Assembly (NCBI RefSeq): GCF_012952295.1
Contig: NZ_JABBCH010000013.1
Span: 76,305 to 140,304 of the forward strand
Length of the DNA stretch: 64,000 nt
Direction: 5' to 3'
From: Crystallibacter degradans
GTDB taxonomy: Bacteria > Actinomycetota > Actinomycetes > Actinomycetales > Micrococcaceae
Shown here: in pieces, positions 36,860 to 47,231 of the stretch
Layout: each line of letters begins with the position of its first letter
Numbering within the stretch: the stretch's first letter is position 1
The notes under the pieces: generated by a model
The model's database searches: none
What the model was told of the DNA's origin: nothing
The model's input: the letters and a program-made list of their open reading frames with translations, nothing else
Translations under genes and position numbers: made by a program

Positions 36860-38149
36860 GTGAAACGACAGAATGTAATGCGCGCTACGGCGGTGGCAGC
36901 CCTGCTCTCCCTCGGGCTCACGGCTTGCGGCAGCGGCGGCGGGGGCAGCGAAGAGGCCTCTAGCACGCTGCGGGTAACCCTGGCCAACCATGTGTGGACA
37001 GACATCATCAAGGAAGCCATTCCGGAATTCGAAGCGGAGAGCGGTCTCAAAGTAGAGCTCACCCAGCTGGGCGAAGACCAGCTGTCCGACCAGTACAACG
37101 TGAAGCTCAACGCCGGTACGGACGAGATCGACGTGATGATGTACCGGCCGCTGCAGGAGGGCAAGCTCTTCGCGCAGAACGGCTACCTGGCCGATCTCAC
37201 CGAGCGGGTCGAGGGCAACGCGGAGTGGGACTGGTCCGACTTCCAGTCCGGTCCGGTGGAGGCCACCACCTTCGAGGACAAGGTGGTGGGCGTGCCGCTG
37301 ATCACCGAGCGCGAGGTGCTCTACTACCGCAAGGACCTGCTGGAAAAGGCCGGCCTTGAGGTGCCCAAGACCCTCGAAGAGCTGGAGGCCGCGGCCAAGC
37401 AGATCAAGGAAGAGAACCCGGACACGGCGGGCTTCGTTGCGCGCACCGGCCGTTCGGCCGCGGTCACGCAGTTCTCCTCGTACCTGTACTCCTTCGGCGG
37501 GGACTTCATTGACGATTCCGGCAAGTCGGCAATCGGCACTCCCGAGGCCAAGGAGGCCTACGACTATTACGGCCGGATGATCCGCGAATACGGGCCGGAG
37601 AACGTCAGTACGGACATGAGCTGGCCCGAGGCCATGGCCATCTTCACCCAGGGCGGGGCCGCGTTCTACACCGAGGCGGACAGCCTCTACAAGAACGCCA
37701 CGGATCCCGCCGACTCGAAGGTGGCGGAGACGGTCGGCTTCGCGCCGATGCCCGAAGGCCCGGCAGGCTCCAAGCCGTACAACGTTCCCTCCTGGGGCCT
37801 GGCCATCAATGAGGCCTCGGCCAATCAGGACAACGCGTGGAAGTTCATCGAGTGGGCCACCAGCAAGGAAAAGACGCTTGAGGTCCAGAAGGCCGGCGTG
37901 CCCGGACCGCGTTCATCCGTCTGGGAGGACCCGGAAGGTATCTCCACCTACCCGAAGGACCTCGCGGAGGCCATTGCGGTCAGCGCCGAGAACGGGGTTG
38001 GCTATGACCGCCCGCTGGTGGTCTCGGTAGCCGAGGCCCGCGAAATTGTCGGCGATCCGATCGTTGCGGCCATTACCGGCGAGGATGCGGCCAAGGCCGC
38101 GGAAGCCGCCAACACGTCGTTCGAGGCCTTCCTCGAAGACGAAAAGTAG
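36860..38149 (+). CDS. ABC transporter solute-binding lipoprotein (family 1 sugar type)
   Basis: Extracellular binding protein of 429 residues. The signal peptide ends in the lipobox LTAC with C22 the lipidated cysteine (MKRQNVMRATAVAALLSLGLTACGSGGGG). The mature protein shows the carbohydrate-uptake-1 pattern: GLKVELTQLGEDQLSDQYNVKLNAGTDEIDVMM, LVPL-like GVPLITEREVLYYRKDLLEKAG, and a C-terminal AWKFIEWATSKE segment. Start is GTG at 36860 with GGAG 5 bases upstream. It heads the operon with two permeases and galactonate-type enzymes, so it likely binds an aldonate or a sugar converted to one. Confidence 0.92.
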   Translation: MKRQNVMRATAVAALLSLGLTACGSGGGGSEEASSTLRVTLANHVWTDIIKEAIPEFEAESGLKVELTQLGEDQLSDQYNVKLNAGTDEIDVMMYRPLQEGKLFAQNGYLADLTERVEGNAEWDWSDFQSGPVEATTFEDKVVGVPLITEREVLYYRKDLLEKAGLEVPKTLEELEAAAKQIKEENPDTAGFVARTGRSAAVTQFSSYLYSFGGDFIDDSGKSAIGTPEAKEAYDYYGRMIREYGPENVSTDMSWPEAMAIFTQGGAAFYTEADSLYKNATDPADSKVAETVGFAPMPEGPAGSKPYNVPSWGLAINEASANQDNAWKFIEWATSKEKTLEVQKAGVPGPRSSVWEDPEGISTYPKDLAEAIAVSAENGVGYDRPLVVSVAEAREIVGDPIVAAITGEDAAKAAEAANTSFEAFLEDEK

Positions 38150-38166
38150 CCGAATCAAAGGCTGAC

Positions 38167-38203
38167 GGAGAACGACGGCGGCAACGCGCCGCCGTCGTTC
38201 TCC
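38167..38203 (+). terminator. Strong intercistronic hairpin between binding-protein and permease genes
   Basis: A perfect 16-bp stem (38167-38182 and 38188-38203) with a 5-base loop and no U-run. Both arms contain the AACGACGGCGG motif. In ABC operons such hairpins stabilise the upstream binding-protein message or reduce downstream expression, which would give excess binding protein. Confidence 0.7.
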
Positions 38204-38227
38204 CACCACTCCGACCCAGGGTGAGAG

Positions 38228-39181
38228 ATGACTGCACTATCCACTGAAACCCCGCAGCCCGGGCCCGCCCCCAAGGGACCGAAAAAGACCGGTTGGCAGG
38301 CCTATTCGGACTGGGCCAACGACCACCGCAAATGGCTTTTCGCCGCGCCCGCGATGGTCTTCGTGGGCATCCTGATTGTCTTCCCGCTGGCGTGGACCCT
38401 CTACCTGAGCCTGACGGATGCCTCCGGCTCCGTCCGGGCCGAATCCGACTTCATTGGGCTCGAGAACTATGCGGAAGTCCTGACCGATACCCAGCGGTTC
38501 TGGCCAGCCGTCGGGCGCACCTTCTACTTCACTATCGGCGCGTTGGCCATCCAGATGGTGCTGGGCATGTGCATCGCGCTGCTGCTCTGGCGGCCGTTCA
38601 AGGGCGAAAAGTTTGTCCGCGTGGTGATCCTGCTGCCGCTGGTGGCAACTCCCGTGGCGGTCGGCATGATGTGGCGGCTGATCCTGGATCCGAACATCGG
38701 GTTCGCCAACCAGTTGCTGAACTTCTTCGGGATCCCGGGCCAGCCCTGGCTTTCCAGTCCGGAGACGGCGCTGACCACGCTGCTCTTCGTGGATGTGTGG
38801 CAGTGGACGCCCATGGTGGTGCTGATCCTCCTAGCCGGACTGACGTCCCTGTCCGATGAGCCGGACGAGGCGGCGCGGATCGACGGCGCCACCGCTTGGC
38901 AGCGGTTCTGGTACGTGACGCTGCCGCTGATGATGCCCACGGTGATCGTGGCCGTGCTGCTGCGCGGCATCGATGCGCTGAAGACATTCGACATCCTCTA
39001 TGCCACCAAGGGCAAGGGCGGCGGTTCCTTCAATGAAGTGGAAACGCTGAACATCTACGCCTACGGCCTCAGCTTCGACTACATGGACTACGGTGTGGCC
39101 TCGGCCGTGCTGATCCTGTTCTTCATGATCATCGTGGCCTGCATGTGGCTCGTGACCTTCCGCCGGAAGGGGAGCAAGTAA
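38228..39181 (+). CDS. ABC transporter permease, MalF/UgpA type
   Basis: Integral membrane permease of 317 residues with six helices. The cytoplasmic EAA loop is EPDEAARIDGATAWQRFWYVTLPLMMPTVIVAVLLR near residue 215. The first helix (WLFAAPAMVFVGILIVFPLAWTLYLSL) is typical of the MalF-type half of carbohydrate importers. Its stop overlaps the next permease start by one base (TAATG). It pairs with that protein to form the channel. Confidence 0.94.
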   Translation: MTALSTETPQPGPAPKGPKKTGWQAYSDWANDHRKWLFAAPAMVFVGILIVFPLAWTLYLSLTDASGSVRAESDFIGLENYAEVLTDTQRFWPAVGRTFYFTIGALAIQMVLGMCIALLLWRPFKGEKFVRVVILLPLVATPVAVGMMWRLILDPNIGFANQLLNFFGIPGQPWLSSPETALTTLLFVDVWQWTPMVVLILLAGLTSLSDEPDEAARIDGATAWQRFWYVTLPLMMPTVIVAVLLRGIDALKTFDILYATKGKGGGSFNEVETLNIYAYGLSFDYMDYGVASAVLILFFMIIVACMWLVTFRRKGSK

Positions 39182-40095
39182 TGAACGCCCTGACAGATAC
39201 CCAACGCAACGCCACCACGGCAACCGGCGGTTCCGGCAACGGAACCGGCACCGCGAAGCCCTCCGCCCGCCGTCGTAAGCCGATCCGAACACGTGCCTAC
39301 AAGTGGTTCCGGGTGGTGGCGCTGGTGGCGATTGTGCTGACCTTCCTGGCGCCGCTGGTGTGGATGCTGCTGGCCTCGCTGAAGACCAATGTGGACATCT
39401 ACGACGCGTCCAAGGCGGTCTTTTTCAGCCCCACATGGGAAAACTACGACAACGTCCTGGGCCGGAACAACTACTTCACCTTCATCTTTAACAGCTTCTG
39501 GGTGGCCTTCGTGTCCACCGCGCTGTCCCTGATCATCGGCATCCCGGCTGCTTACTCGATGAGCCGGTTCGCCATGCGGCGCTCTGCGCTGGTGGTGCTG
39601 ATGGCGCGCATCATTCCCGGCGTCTCGCTGCTGGTGCCTTGGTACTACGTGTTCTCGAACCTGCGGATGGTCGGCGGGTACGAGGTGCTGATCCTCTCGC
39701 ACATGTTTGTGGCCCTGCCGCTGATCGTCTACATCATGATGAGCTACTTCGACTCGATGCCGCTGGAGCTGGAGGAGGCGGCGCAGGTGGACGGGCTGAC
39801 GCCGATCGGCGCGTTCACCCGGATCACGCTGCCGCTGTCCGTGGCCGGTATTGCTACGGCCGGCATCCTGTCCTTCATCTTCTCGTGGAACAACTTCATG
39901 TTCGCCCTGGTGCTGTCCGGGGCCAACACCAAGACCCTGCCCGTGGCCATCTTCAACTTCGTCTCCTACGCCTCGATCGACTGGGGCGGCCTGATGGCGG
40001 CGGCCACCGTGGTCACGATTCCGATCATGATCATCGCCCTGTTCACGCAGAAGTACATCGTCTCCGGCCTGACCGCCGGCGCCACCAAGGGATAG
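39181..40095 (+). CDS. ABC transporter permease, MalG/UgpE type
   Basis: Second permease, 304 residues. A basic leader of about 40 residues (RRRKPIRTRAYKW) precedes six helices. The EAA loop is LEEAAQVDGLTPIGAFTRITLPLSVAGIATAGILSF, typical of MalG-type subunits. The ATG at 39181 overlapping the previous stop is chosen; an ATG at 39145 lies inside the upstream gene. No ATP-binding subunit gene is present here, so a shared ATPase encoded elsewhere (MsiK-like) is expected. Confidence 0.94.
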   Translation: MNALTDTQRNATTATGGSGNGTGTAKPSARRRKPIRTRAYKWFRVVALVAIVLTFLAPLVWMLLASLKTNVDIYDASKAVFFSPTWENYDNVLGRNNYFTFIFNSFWVAFVSTALSLIIGIPAAYSMSRFAMRRSALVVLMARIIPGVSLLVPWYYVFSNLRMVGGYEVLILSHMFVALPLIVYIMMSYFDSMPLELEEAAQVDGLTPIGAFTRITLPLSVAGIATAGILSFIFSWNNFMFALVLSGANTKTLPVAIFNFVSYASIDWGGLMAAATVVTIPIMIIALFTQKYIVSGLTAGATKG

Positions 40096-40117
40096 GCAAG
40101 GGGAGGGATCGTGCCAG

Positions 40118-41263
40118 ATGCGCATCGTCAAGGTTGAGACTTTCCTGGTGCCGCCGCGATGGCTCTTTGTCCGGATCGAGACGGACACCGGCATTGTGGG
40201 CTGGGGCGAGGCCACCTGCGAGGGCCACTCCGAAACAGTGCGGACGGCGGTCGCCCAGTTCGCGGAAGTGCTGCTGCAGACGGATCCGCTGCGGATCGAA
40301 GACCACTGGCAGGTGATGACCAAGGCCGGCTTCTACCGCGGCGGCCCCATTCTGGCTAGCGCCGTCTCCGGGATCGACCAGGCGCTGTGGGACATTGCCG
40401 GCAAGCACCTCAATGTGCCGGTCCACCAGTTGCTGGGCGGCCACGTGCGGGACCGCATCCGCGTCTACGGCTGGGTGGGCGGCGATGACCCCAACGAGGT
40501 CAAGGACCACATCCTCGAGCAACTGGACGCCGGGCTGACCGCCGTCAAAATGAATGCCTCGGGCAAAATGGGGCGGCTGGGCACCATGGCGGAGATCGAC
40601 GGCGTGGTCTCCCGCGTGGCGGCGGCCCGGGAAGTTTTGGGGGAGCACCGGGACGTGGCGGTGGATTTCCACGGGCGCTTCACCTTGGCCAATGCCCGCC
40701 GCGTGGCCCCGCTGCTCGAACCGCTGCGCCCGTTCTTCCTGGAAGAACCCGTGGTGCCGGAAAACTCGCACCTGATCGGCGAGCTGGCCCGCTCCACCTC
40801 CATCCCGGTCTCCACGGGCGAGCGGCTGTACTCCCGGCAGGAATTTTTGCCCGTGCTGCAGTCGGGCATCGCCGTCGCCCAGCCGGACCTCAGCCACGCC
40901 GGCGGCATATCCGAAGTGCGCCGGATCGCGTCCCTGGCCGAGGTCTTCGATGTCCAGCTCGCCCCGCACTGCCCGCTCGGCCCGCTGGCGCTGGCCGCCT
41001 GCCTCCAGGTCGGCTTCGCCACGCCCAATTTCCTGATCCAGGAGCAGAGCATCGGCATCCACTACAACCAAGGCGCCGAGGTGCTGGACTACGTGCTGGA
41101 CAAGACGCCGCTGAAGTTTGTGGACGGGCACATTGAACGGCTGACCGGACCCGGTCTGGGTATCGAGATCGACGAAAACGCGGTGCGGGTGGCCGACAAG
41201 CTGGAGCACCAGTGGCGTTCGCCGCTTTGGCGCCACCCCGACGGCTCCCACGCGGAATGGTGA
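40118..41263 (+). CDS. dgoD: D-galactonate dehydratase
   Basis: Enolase-superfamily dehydratase of 381 residues converting D-galactonate to 2-keto-3-deoxy-galactonate. It follows E. coli DgoD closely as I recall it: PPRWLFVRIETDTGIVGWGE, KAGFYRGGPILASAVSGIDQALWDIAGK, VAVDFHGR, FFLEEPV, STGERLYSR, LQPDLSHAGGI (here AQPDLSHAGGI), APHCPLGPLALAAC, EQSIGIHYN and the C-terminal WRSPLWRHPDGSHAEW. The metal-ligand acids and the H in APHCP are intact. GGGGAGGG lies 9 bases before the ATG at 40118. Confidence 0.95.
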   Translation: MRIVKVETFLVPPRWLFVRIETDTGIVGWGEATCEGHSETVRTAVAQFAEVLLQTDPLRIEDHWQVMTKAGFYRGGPILASAVSGIDQALWDIAGKHLNVPVHQLLGGHVRDRIRVYGWVGGDDPNEVKDHILEQLDAGLTAVKMNASGKMGRLGTMAEIDGVVSRVAAAREVLGEHRDVAVDFHGRFTLANARRVAPLLEPLRPFFLEEPVVPENSHLIGELARSTSIPVSTGERLYSRQEFLPVLQSGIAVAQPDLSHAGGISEVRRIASLAEVFDVQLAPHCPLGPLALAACLQVGFATPNFLIQEQSIGIHYNQGAEVLDYVLDKTPLKFVDGHIERLTGPGLGIEIDENAVRVADKLEHQWRSPLWRHPDGSHAEW

Positions 41264-41922
41264 TGATGATGCAACCGATCCCTCTGAAACCAGACGACCT
41301 GGTCGCCGGACTGCGCGAGGCCCGGCTGCTGGCCGTGATCCGCGGGAACGACGCCGATGCCTCCATTGCTTCGGCCCTCGCCTTGGTGGAGGAGGGCGTC
41401 AAGTACCTGGAAATCGCCATCACCACACCGGATGCCCAGCGGGTGATCGAGACCGTGTGCGAGCATGCCGGTCCGGATGCCGTCATTGGTGCGGGGACGG
41501 TCCTGACCGTTGACGACGTCGCGGCGGTCCTGGGCGCCGGTGCGCAGTTCATCCTGACACCGTCGCTGGCACCGTCCGTTGCGGAAGCAGCCGAACGCGG
41601 CGTCCCGGTCATCGCCGGTGCCTTTACTCCGAGCGAGTGCTACCAGGGCATGGAACTCGGCGCCTCCGCCATCAAGCTCTTCCCCGCCTCGGCCGGCGGC
41701 CCGGAGTACCTCAAGGCGGTGCGCGATCCGTTCCCGGAGATCCCGTTCATCGCCATCGGCGGCGTGGGACAAGCCGAAGCAGTGGAATACTGGCGGCGCG
41801 GCGCGCTCGCCGTCGGCGTGGGCAGCCCGCTGGTCGGCGACGCCGCGTCCGGCGGAGACCTGGCGGAACTGCGCAACCGGGCGCGCGCCTACCTGCAGCT
41901 GGCAGCGGACGCCCGGGGCTGA
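41263..41922 (+). CDS. 2-keto-3-deoxy-6-phosphogalactonate/gluconate aldolase
   Basis: Class I aldolase of about 219 residues splitting KDPGal (or KDPG) into pyruvate and glyceraldehyde 3-phosphate. VKYLEIAITTPDA carries the catalytic glutamate, AVIGAGTVLTVDDV and QFILTPSLAPSVAE are standard, and ASAIKLFPAS holds the Schiff-base lysine. Several ATG codons are stacked at the junction (41257, 41263, 41266, 41269); I choose 41263, which overlaps the dgoD stop (TGATG). In E. coli this is DgoA. A 2-base gap leads to the kinase gene. Confidence 0.92.
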   Translation: MMMQPIPLKPDDLVAGLREARLLAVIRGNDADASIASALALVEEGVKYLEIAITTPDAQRVIETVCEHAGPDAVIGAGTVLTVDDVAAVLGAGAQFILTPSLAPSVAEAAERGVPVIAGAFTPSECYQGMELGASAIKLFPASAGGPEYLKAVRDPFPEIPFIAIGGVGQAEAVEYWRRGALAVGVGSPLVGDAASGGDLAELRNRARAYLQLAADARG

Positions 41923-41924
41923 CG

Positions 41925-42878
41925 GTGGAGCCAGTTGATGTCCTGACCTTCGGCGAGTCCATGGGCTCGTTCCGCCACCCCGGCCTGCTGCGGATGGGCG
42001 GCAGTGCACAGCTGTGCCTGGCCGGTGCGGAATCCAACGTGGCCATCGGCCTGTCCCGGCTGGGGCACACGGCCCGCTGGGCCGGGCGTCTGGGGCAGGA
42101 CGAGATCGGCGCCTTCGCGCTGCGGCAGCTGCGGGCCGAGGGCGTGCTGACGGATGCCGTCAGCCACGACGACCACCGTCCTACAGGATTGATGCTGCTG
42201 GAGCAGCGGACCGCGGATCTAGCCCGGGTGCAGTACTACCGGGCGGGCTCTGCCGGTTCCGCCTTGACCGTTGACCTGGTCCGGCCCGCAGTGGCGGCCG
42301 GTGCCCGGGTCCTCCACCTGACGGGCATTACCCCTGCATTGTCGGACTCTGCTGCCGAGGCAGTGCTGTGGGCGGCCCGGGCCGCGCGCGATGCCGGCAT
42401 CCTGGTCTCCTTCGACGTCAACTTCCGCGCCAAACTATGGACGGCGCAGCGAGCTGCCGCAACGCTGCCCACCATCGCCGCGTGCGCCGACGTCGTTATT
42501 GCCTCGGAGGACGAGCTGGCGCTCGCGGTCCCCGAAGCTTACAACGGCGAGGCCGCGGCGGCCGCCGCACTGGCCGCTCTGGGCGTGGGCCAAGTGATCA
42601 TCAAACGCGGGGCCGACGGCGCCACGGGCTGGATCGATGGGAGGCCGCATCATGTGGCGGCCCATCAGGTCGTCGTACGCGACACTGTGGGGGCAGGGGA
42701 TGCCTTCACCGCCGGCTACCTGTCGGGGCTGTTGGACGAGCTCGATGTGCAGGCGCGGCTGGAGCGCGGAGCTATTCTGGGCGCGTTCGCCGTCGGCTAT
42801 CCGGGGGACTGGGAGGCGCTGCCCACGCGCGGGGAACTGCGGCTGTGGGAACAGCAGGCCGGCACTACGGTGAGGTAG
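41925..42878 (+). CDS. PfkB-family 2-keto-3-deoxy-sugar acid kinase
   Basis: Carbohydrate kinase of 317 residues, of the ribokinase/PfkB fold. Signatures are VLTFGESMGSF at the N-terminus, GGSAQLCLAGAESNVAIGLSRLGH, GRLGQDEIG and the C-terminal catalytic motif VRDTVGAGDAFTAGYLSGLL with its aspartate base. In context it should phosphorylate 2-keto-3-deoxy-galactonate (or gluconate) ahead of the aldolase. E. coli DgoK belongs to another kinase family, so this is a functional replacement. The start is GTG at 41925, just after the aldolase stop. Confidence 0.9.
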   Translation: MEPVDVLTFGESMGSFRHPGLLRMGGSAQLCLAGAESNVAIGLSRLGHTARWAGRLGQDEIGAFALRQLRAEGVLTDAVSHDDHRPTGLMLLEQRTADLARVQYYRAGSAGSALTVDLVRPAVAAGARVLHLTGITPALSDSAAEAVLWAARAARDAGILVSFDVNFRAKLWTAQRAAATLPTIAACADVVIASEDELALAVPEAYNGEAAAAAALAALGVGQVIIKRGADGATGWIDGRPHHVAAHQVVVRDTVGAGDAFTAGYLSGLLDELDVQARLERGAILGAFAVGYPGDWEALPTRGELRLWEQQAGTTVR

Positions 42879-42881
42879 ACG

Positions 42882-42900
42882 CTGCCGGACCGGCCGGCAG
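42882..42900. terminator. Short hairpin between kinase and vsr genes
   Basis: CTGCCGG (42882-42888) and CCGGCAG (42894-42900) form a 7-bp stem with a 5-base loop between the two convergent genes. It may terminate both. Confidence 0.5.
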
Positions 42901-42911
42901 GAGTGCCGCGT

Positions 42912-43340
42912 CTAGCCCAGGAACCCGATGAGTCGTTCTTCCAGACTGCCCAGATCACTGGACTTCTTGAACTCACACTCCCACACCGTCAGCACATCCC
43001 AGCCTGCCGCGTGCAGTTCCTGCCGTTGCGCTTCGTCCCGGGCCGCGGTCCGGGACCGCTTGGCCTGCCAGAACTCGGTATTGGACTTGGGCTCGTGCTG
43101 GCCGACCTTGCAGCTGTGCGCATGCCAGAAGCAGCCGTTGACGAAAATGACCTTGCGCCGCCCAGAAAAGACCAGATCCGGCCGGCCGGGAAGCTTGGCC
43201 CCAGCGGCCGAGCCGTGCAGCCGGTACCGGTAGCCCCTGGCATGCAGCAGCCGGCGGACCACGAGCTCCGGTTTGGTGTTTTTGCCGCGGATCCTGGACA
43301 TGTTGGCGCTGCGTTGCTCAGGGGTGAGCGAATCGGCCAT
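42912..43340 (-). CDS. vsr: Very short patch repair endonuclease (Vsr)
   Basis: T:G-mismatch-directed DNA endonuclease of 142 residues. Family marks are RSANMSRIRGKNTKPELVVRRLLHARGYRYRLH, LPGRPDLVF (catalytic aspartate), VIFVNGCFWHAHSC (zinc and catalytic histidines), and DVLTVWECEFK near the end. Vsr normally repairs deaminated 5-methylcytosine next to a dcm-type methyltransferase gene. None is present in this window, so it is an orphan here. It is convergent with the dgo operon. Confidence 0.93.
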   Translation of the reverse strand: MADSLTPEQRSANMSRIRGKNTKPELVVRRLLHARGYRYRLHGSAAGAKLPGRPDLVFSGRRKVIFVNGCFWHAHSCKVGQHEPKSNTEFWQAKRSRTAARDEAQRQELHAAGWDVLTVWECEFKKSSDLGSLEERLIGFLG

Positions 43341-43481
43341 GCACCTATTTTAAGCTGCTGGACAGCAGCGTCCCAATGGCGTGCCGCAAACCCCTATGCA
43401 GATAGTTATTGAGCGATAGAATCGAATGACTGTCGCCGGCGCCCGAGGTCCTCGGCGAGATCCGACGGAAGAAGGAATGCT

Positions 43482-44348
43482 ATGGCTAACCCCAGTCCAA
43501 CAAATCCCGACGCCGTGCGCTCGCTGCTGGAGGACTTCTCCCTGGAGATGACGGGCAAGGATGTGCCGGCGCTGGAAGAGGCAGCAGATTTCATCCCGCC
43601 GGGCACCAGGATCTCCGTGACGTTCCTCGGCAACGAAGACCTGCCGATGCGGGTCGGCGCGGCGGCTGCCGTCAAGCGGTTGGGGTTCGTCCCGGTTCCC
43701 CACATCTCCGCGCGCAGACTTGCCTCGCAAGCCGAGCTGGAAGGATTCCTCGACGCGTTGGCAACGGAGGCGGCCCCTGAGGACGTGTTTGTAGTCGGCG
43801 GTGACCCCGCCCAGCCCGAAGGGCCATATGAGGATTCACTCGCCCTCATCCGGACCGGCCTGCTGGGCCAGTACGGTTTCACACGCGTGAGCATCAGCGG
43901 CTACCCGGAAGGCCACCCCGACATCAGCGACGAGGTGCTGTGGGAGGCGCTCATGGAGAAGTACGCAGCGCTGCAGGAACTCGGTCTGGAATGCTCCATC
44001 ATCACGCAGTTCGGTTTCGACGCCGACCCGGTTTTCGCCTGGCTGTCGGAACTTCGGCGGCGCGGTGTGCAGGCCCCGGTGGAGATCGGCGTGCCCGGAC
44101 CCGCCGGCGTTAAGCGGCTGCTCAACTATGCGCGTCGTTTCGGTGTCGCTTCCTCCGCGGGAATTGTGCACAAGTACGGGTTCTCCCTGACGAACCTGCT
44201 CGGTACCGCCGGCCCGGACAAGATCATTACGGAGTTCGCGCAGCGTCACAACGAGGCGGAGCATGGCCGGATCCTGCTGCACTTCTATACTTTCGGCGGG
44301 CTGAAGACCACGGCGGAGTGGGTCCGCGAGTTCCGCGCCGGCGGGTAA
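43482..44348 (+). CDS. Methylenetetrahydrofolate reductase-like protein
   Basis: Protein of 288 residues with the MetF TIM-barrel pattern: SVTFLGNEDLPMRV, PVPHISARRL, VFVVGGDPAQPEG (FAD-side GGD), VSISGYPEGHPDIS and SIITQFGFDADPVFAWL, with barrel strands to VGVASSAG. It is shorter in the N-terminal FEFFPP region than housekeeping MetF. Genes of this type accompany THF-dependent O-demethylases (ligM-metF), where the reductase recycles methyl- or methylene-THF. The LigM-like gene faces it on the other strand. GAAGGA lies just before the ATG at 43482. Confidence 0.82.
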   Translation: MANPSPTNPDAVRSLLEDFSLEMTGKDVPALEEAADFIPPGTRISVTFLGNEDLPMRVGAAAAVKRLGFVPVPHISARRLASQAELEGFLDALATEAAPEDVFVVGGDPAQPEGPYEDSLALIRTGLLGQYGFTRVSISGYPEGHPDISDEVLWEALMEKYAALQELGLECSIITQFGFDADPVFAWLSELRRRGVQAPVEIGVPGPAGVKRLLNYARRFGVASSAGIVHKYGFSLTNLLGTAGPDKIITEFAQRHNEAEHGRILLHFYTFGGLKTTAEWVREFRAGG

Positions 44349-44450
44349 GCGTCCAATCACCCGCCCTGCGCCGCATACCGGCGAAGTCCAGGAACGCAAC
44401 GGCTGGCGGGCACCCGGCCCGCCACCCGTCGTCGTTCTTCGGAGGATTTT

Positions 44451-44486
44451 CCGGCGGGGCCTGGATGACTTTCCAGGCCCCGCCGG
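44451..44486. terminator. Bidirectional 15-bp hairpin between MTHFR-like and LigM-like genes
   Basis: Arms 44451-44465 and 44472-44486 are perfect reverse complements with a 6-base loop, between the convergent stops. It probably serves both transcripts. Confidence 0.75.
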
Positions 44487-44492
44487 TTCCGG

Positions 44493-45920
<1,428 letters not shown>

Positions 45921-47138
45921 TCAGTTCTTGATGTAGCCGTTCGGGTTCAGGACGTACTTGGTCGCGGCGCCGGCGTCGAACTCGGCGTAGCCCTTGGGCG
46001 CGTCTTCGAGCGGGATGGCCTTGGCATTGACGGCCTTGGCGATCTGGACCTTGTCGTGCAGGATCGCCATCATCAGCTGGCGGTTGTACTTCATGACCGG
46101 GCACTGGCCGGTGGTGAAGGACAGCGACTTGGCCCAGCCGGTGCCGAGGCTGATGGAGAGCGAACCGTGCTGCGCGGCTTCATCCGCCGCGCCGGGATCG
46201 CCGGTGACATAGAGCCCGGGGATGCCCAGCGCACCGCCGGCGGCGGTGATGTCCATCAGCGAGTTCAGCACGGTGGCCGGCGCCTCGTGCGAGGAGTCCT
46301 TGCCGTGGCCGCGGGCTTCGAAACCAACGGCATCGATACCGGAGTCCACTTCGGGCACGCCCAGGAGCTGCTCGATCTGGTCCTTCGGATCGCCCTTGGA
46401 CACGTCCACGGTTTCACAGCCGAAGCTGCGTGCCTGCGCGAGCCGTTGTTCGTTGAGGTCCCCCACAATAACGACGGCGGCGCCGAGTAATTGCGCGCCG
46501 ACCGCGGCAGCAAGGCCAACCGGCCCGGCACCGGCCACATACACGGTGGAGCCGACTCCGACGCCGGCGGTGACGGCGCCGTGGAATCCGGTGGGCAGGA
46601 TGTCGGAGAGCATGGTCAGGTCCATGATCTTCTCCAAGGCCTGGTCGCGGTCCGGGAACTTCAGCAGGTTCCAGTCCGCGTAGGGCACCATGACGTATTC
46701 GGCCTGGCCGCCGACCCAGCCGCCCATATCCACGTAACCGTAAGCGCTGCCGGGGCGGTCCGGGTTCACGTTCAGGCAGATGCCGGTCTTGCGTTCCTTG
46801 CAGTTGCGGCAGCGGCCGCAGGAAATGTTGAACGGGACCGAGACAATGTCGCCGACCTTGATGAATTCGACGTCGGGTCCGCATTCGATGACCTCGCCGG
46901 TGATTTCGTGTCCGAGTACCAGGTCGGTCGGGGCGGTGGTGCGGCCGCGGACCATGTGCTGGTCCGAGCCGCAGATGTTGGTGGTGACTGTTCGCAGAAT
47001 GACGCCGTGGGGAACCTTGCGGCCAATGTTGGCCGGGTTGATCCCCGGGGCGTCCCTGAGGTCGAAGGTGGGGTAGTCGGTGTCGATGACCTCGACTTTC
47101 CCTGGTCCTTTGTAGGCAACGGCTCTGTTTCCTGACAC
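45921..47138 (-). CDS. fdhA: Glutathione-independent formaldehyde dehydrogenase
   Basis: Zinc/NAD(+) medium-chain dehydrogenase of 405 residues that oxidises formaldehyde to formate with tightly bound NAD. It follows the Pseudomonas putida enzyme from end to end as I recall it: MSGNRAVAYKGPGKVEV, TNICGSDQHMVRGRTTAP, LVLGHEITGEVIE, SCGRCRNCKERKTGICLNVNP (structural zinc cysteines), GSAYGYVDMGGW, TMLSDILPTGFHGAVTAGVG, VYVAGAGPVGLAAA and GFEARGHG. It would remove formaldehyde made by oxidative demethylations such as that of the Rieske enzyme. It sits between the GlcG/HbpS gene and the LigM-like gene on one strand. Confidence 0.95.
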   Translation of the reverse strand: MSGNRAVAYKGPGKVEVIDTDYPTFDLRDAPGINPANIGRKVPHGVILRTVTTNICGSDQHMVRGRTTAPTDLVLGHEITGEVIECGPDVEFIKVGDIVSVPFNISCGRCRNCKERKTGICLNVNPDRPGSAYGYVDMGGWVGGQAEYVMVPYADWNLLKFPDRDQALEKIMDLTMLSDILPTGFHGAVTAGVGVGSTVYVAGAGPVGLAAAVGAQLLGAAVVIVGDLNEQRLAQARSFGCETVDVSKGDPKDQIEQLLGVPEVDSGIDAVGFEARGHGKDSSHEAPATVLNSLMDITAAGGALGIPGLYVTGDPGAADEAAQHGSLSISLGTGWAKSLSFTTGQCPVMKYNRQLMMAILHDKVQIAKAVNAKAIPLEDAPKGYAEFDAGAATKYVLNPNGYIKN

Positions 47139-47231
47139 GGGGCATGACTCCTTATTCTGGACCGCACGGTGATAGCCATCACGCTAGCGGACTTCACTCA
47201 CTATGGCTATAGGTACTTCGGAACGCAGCTG

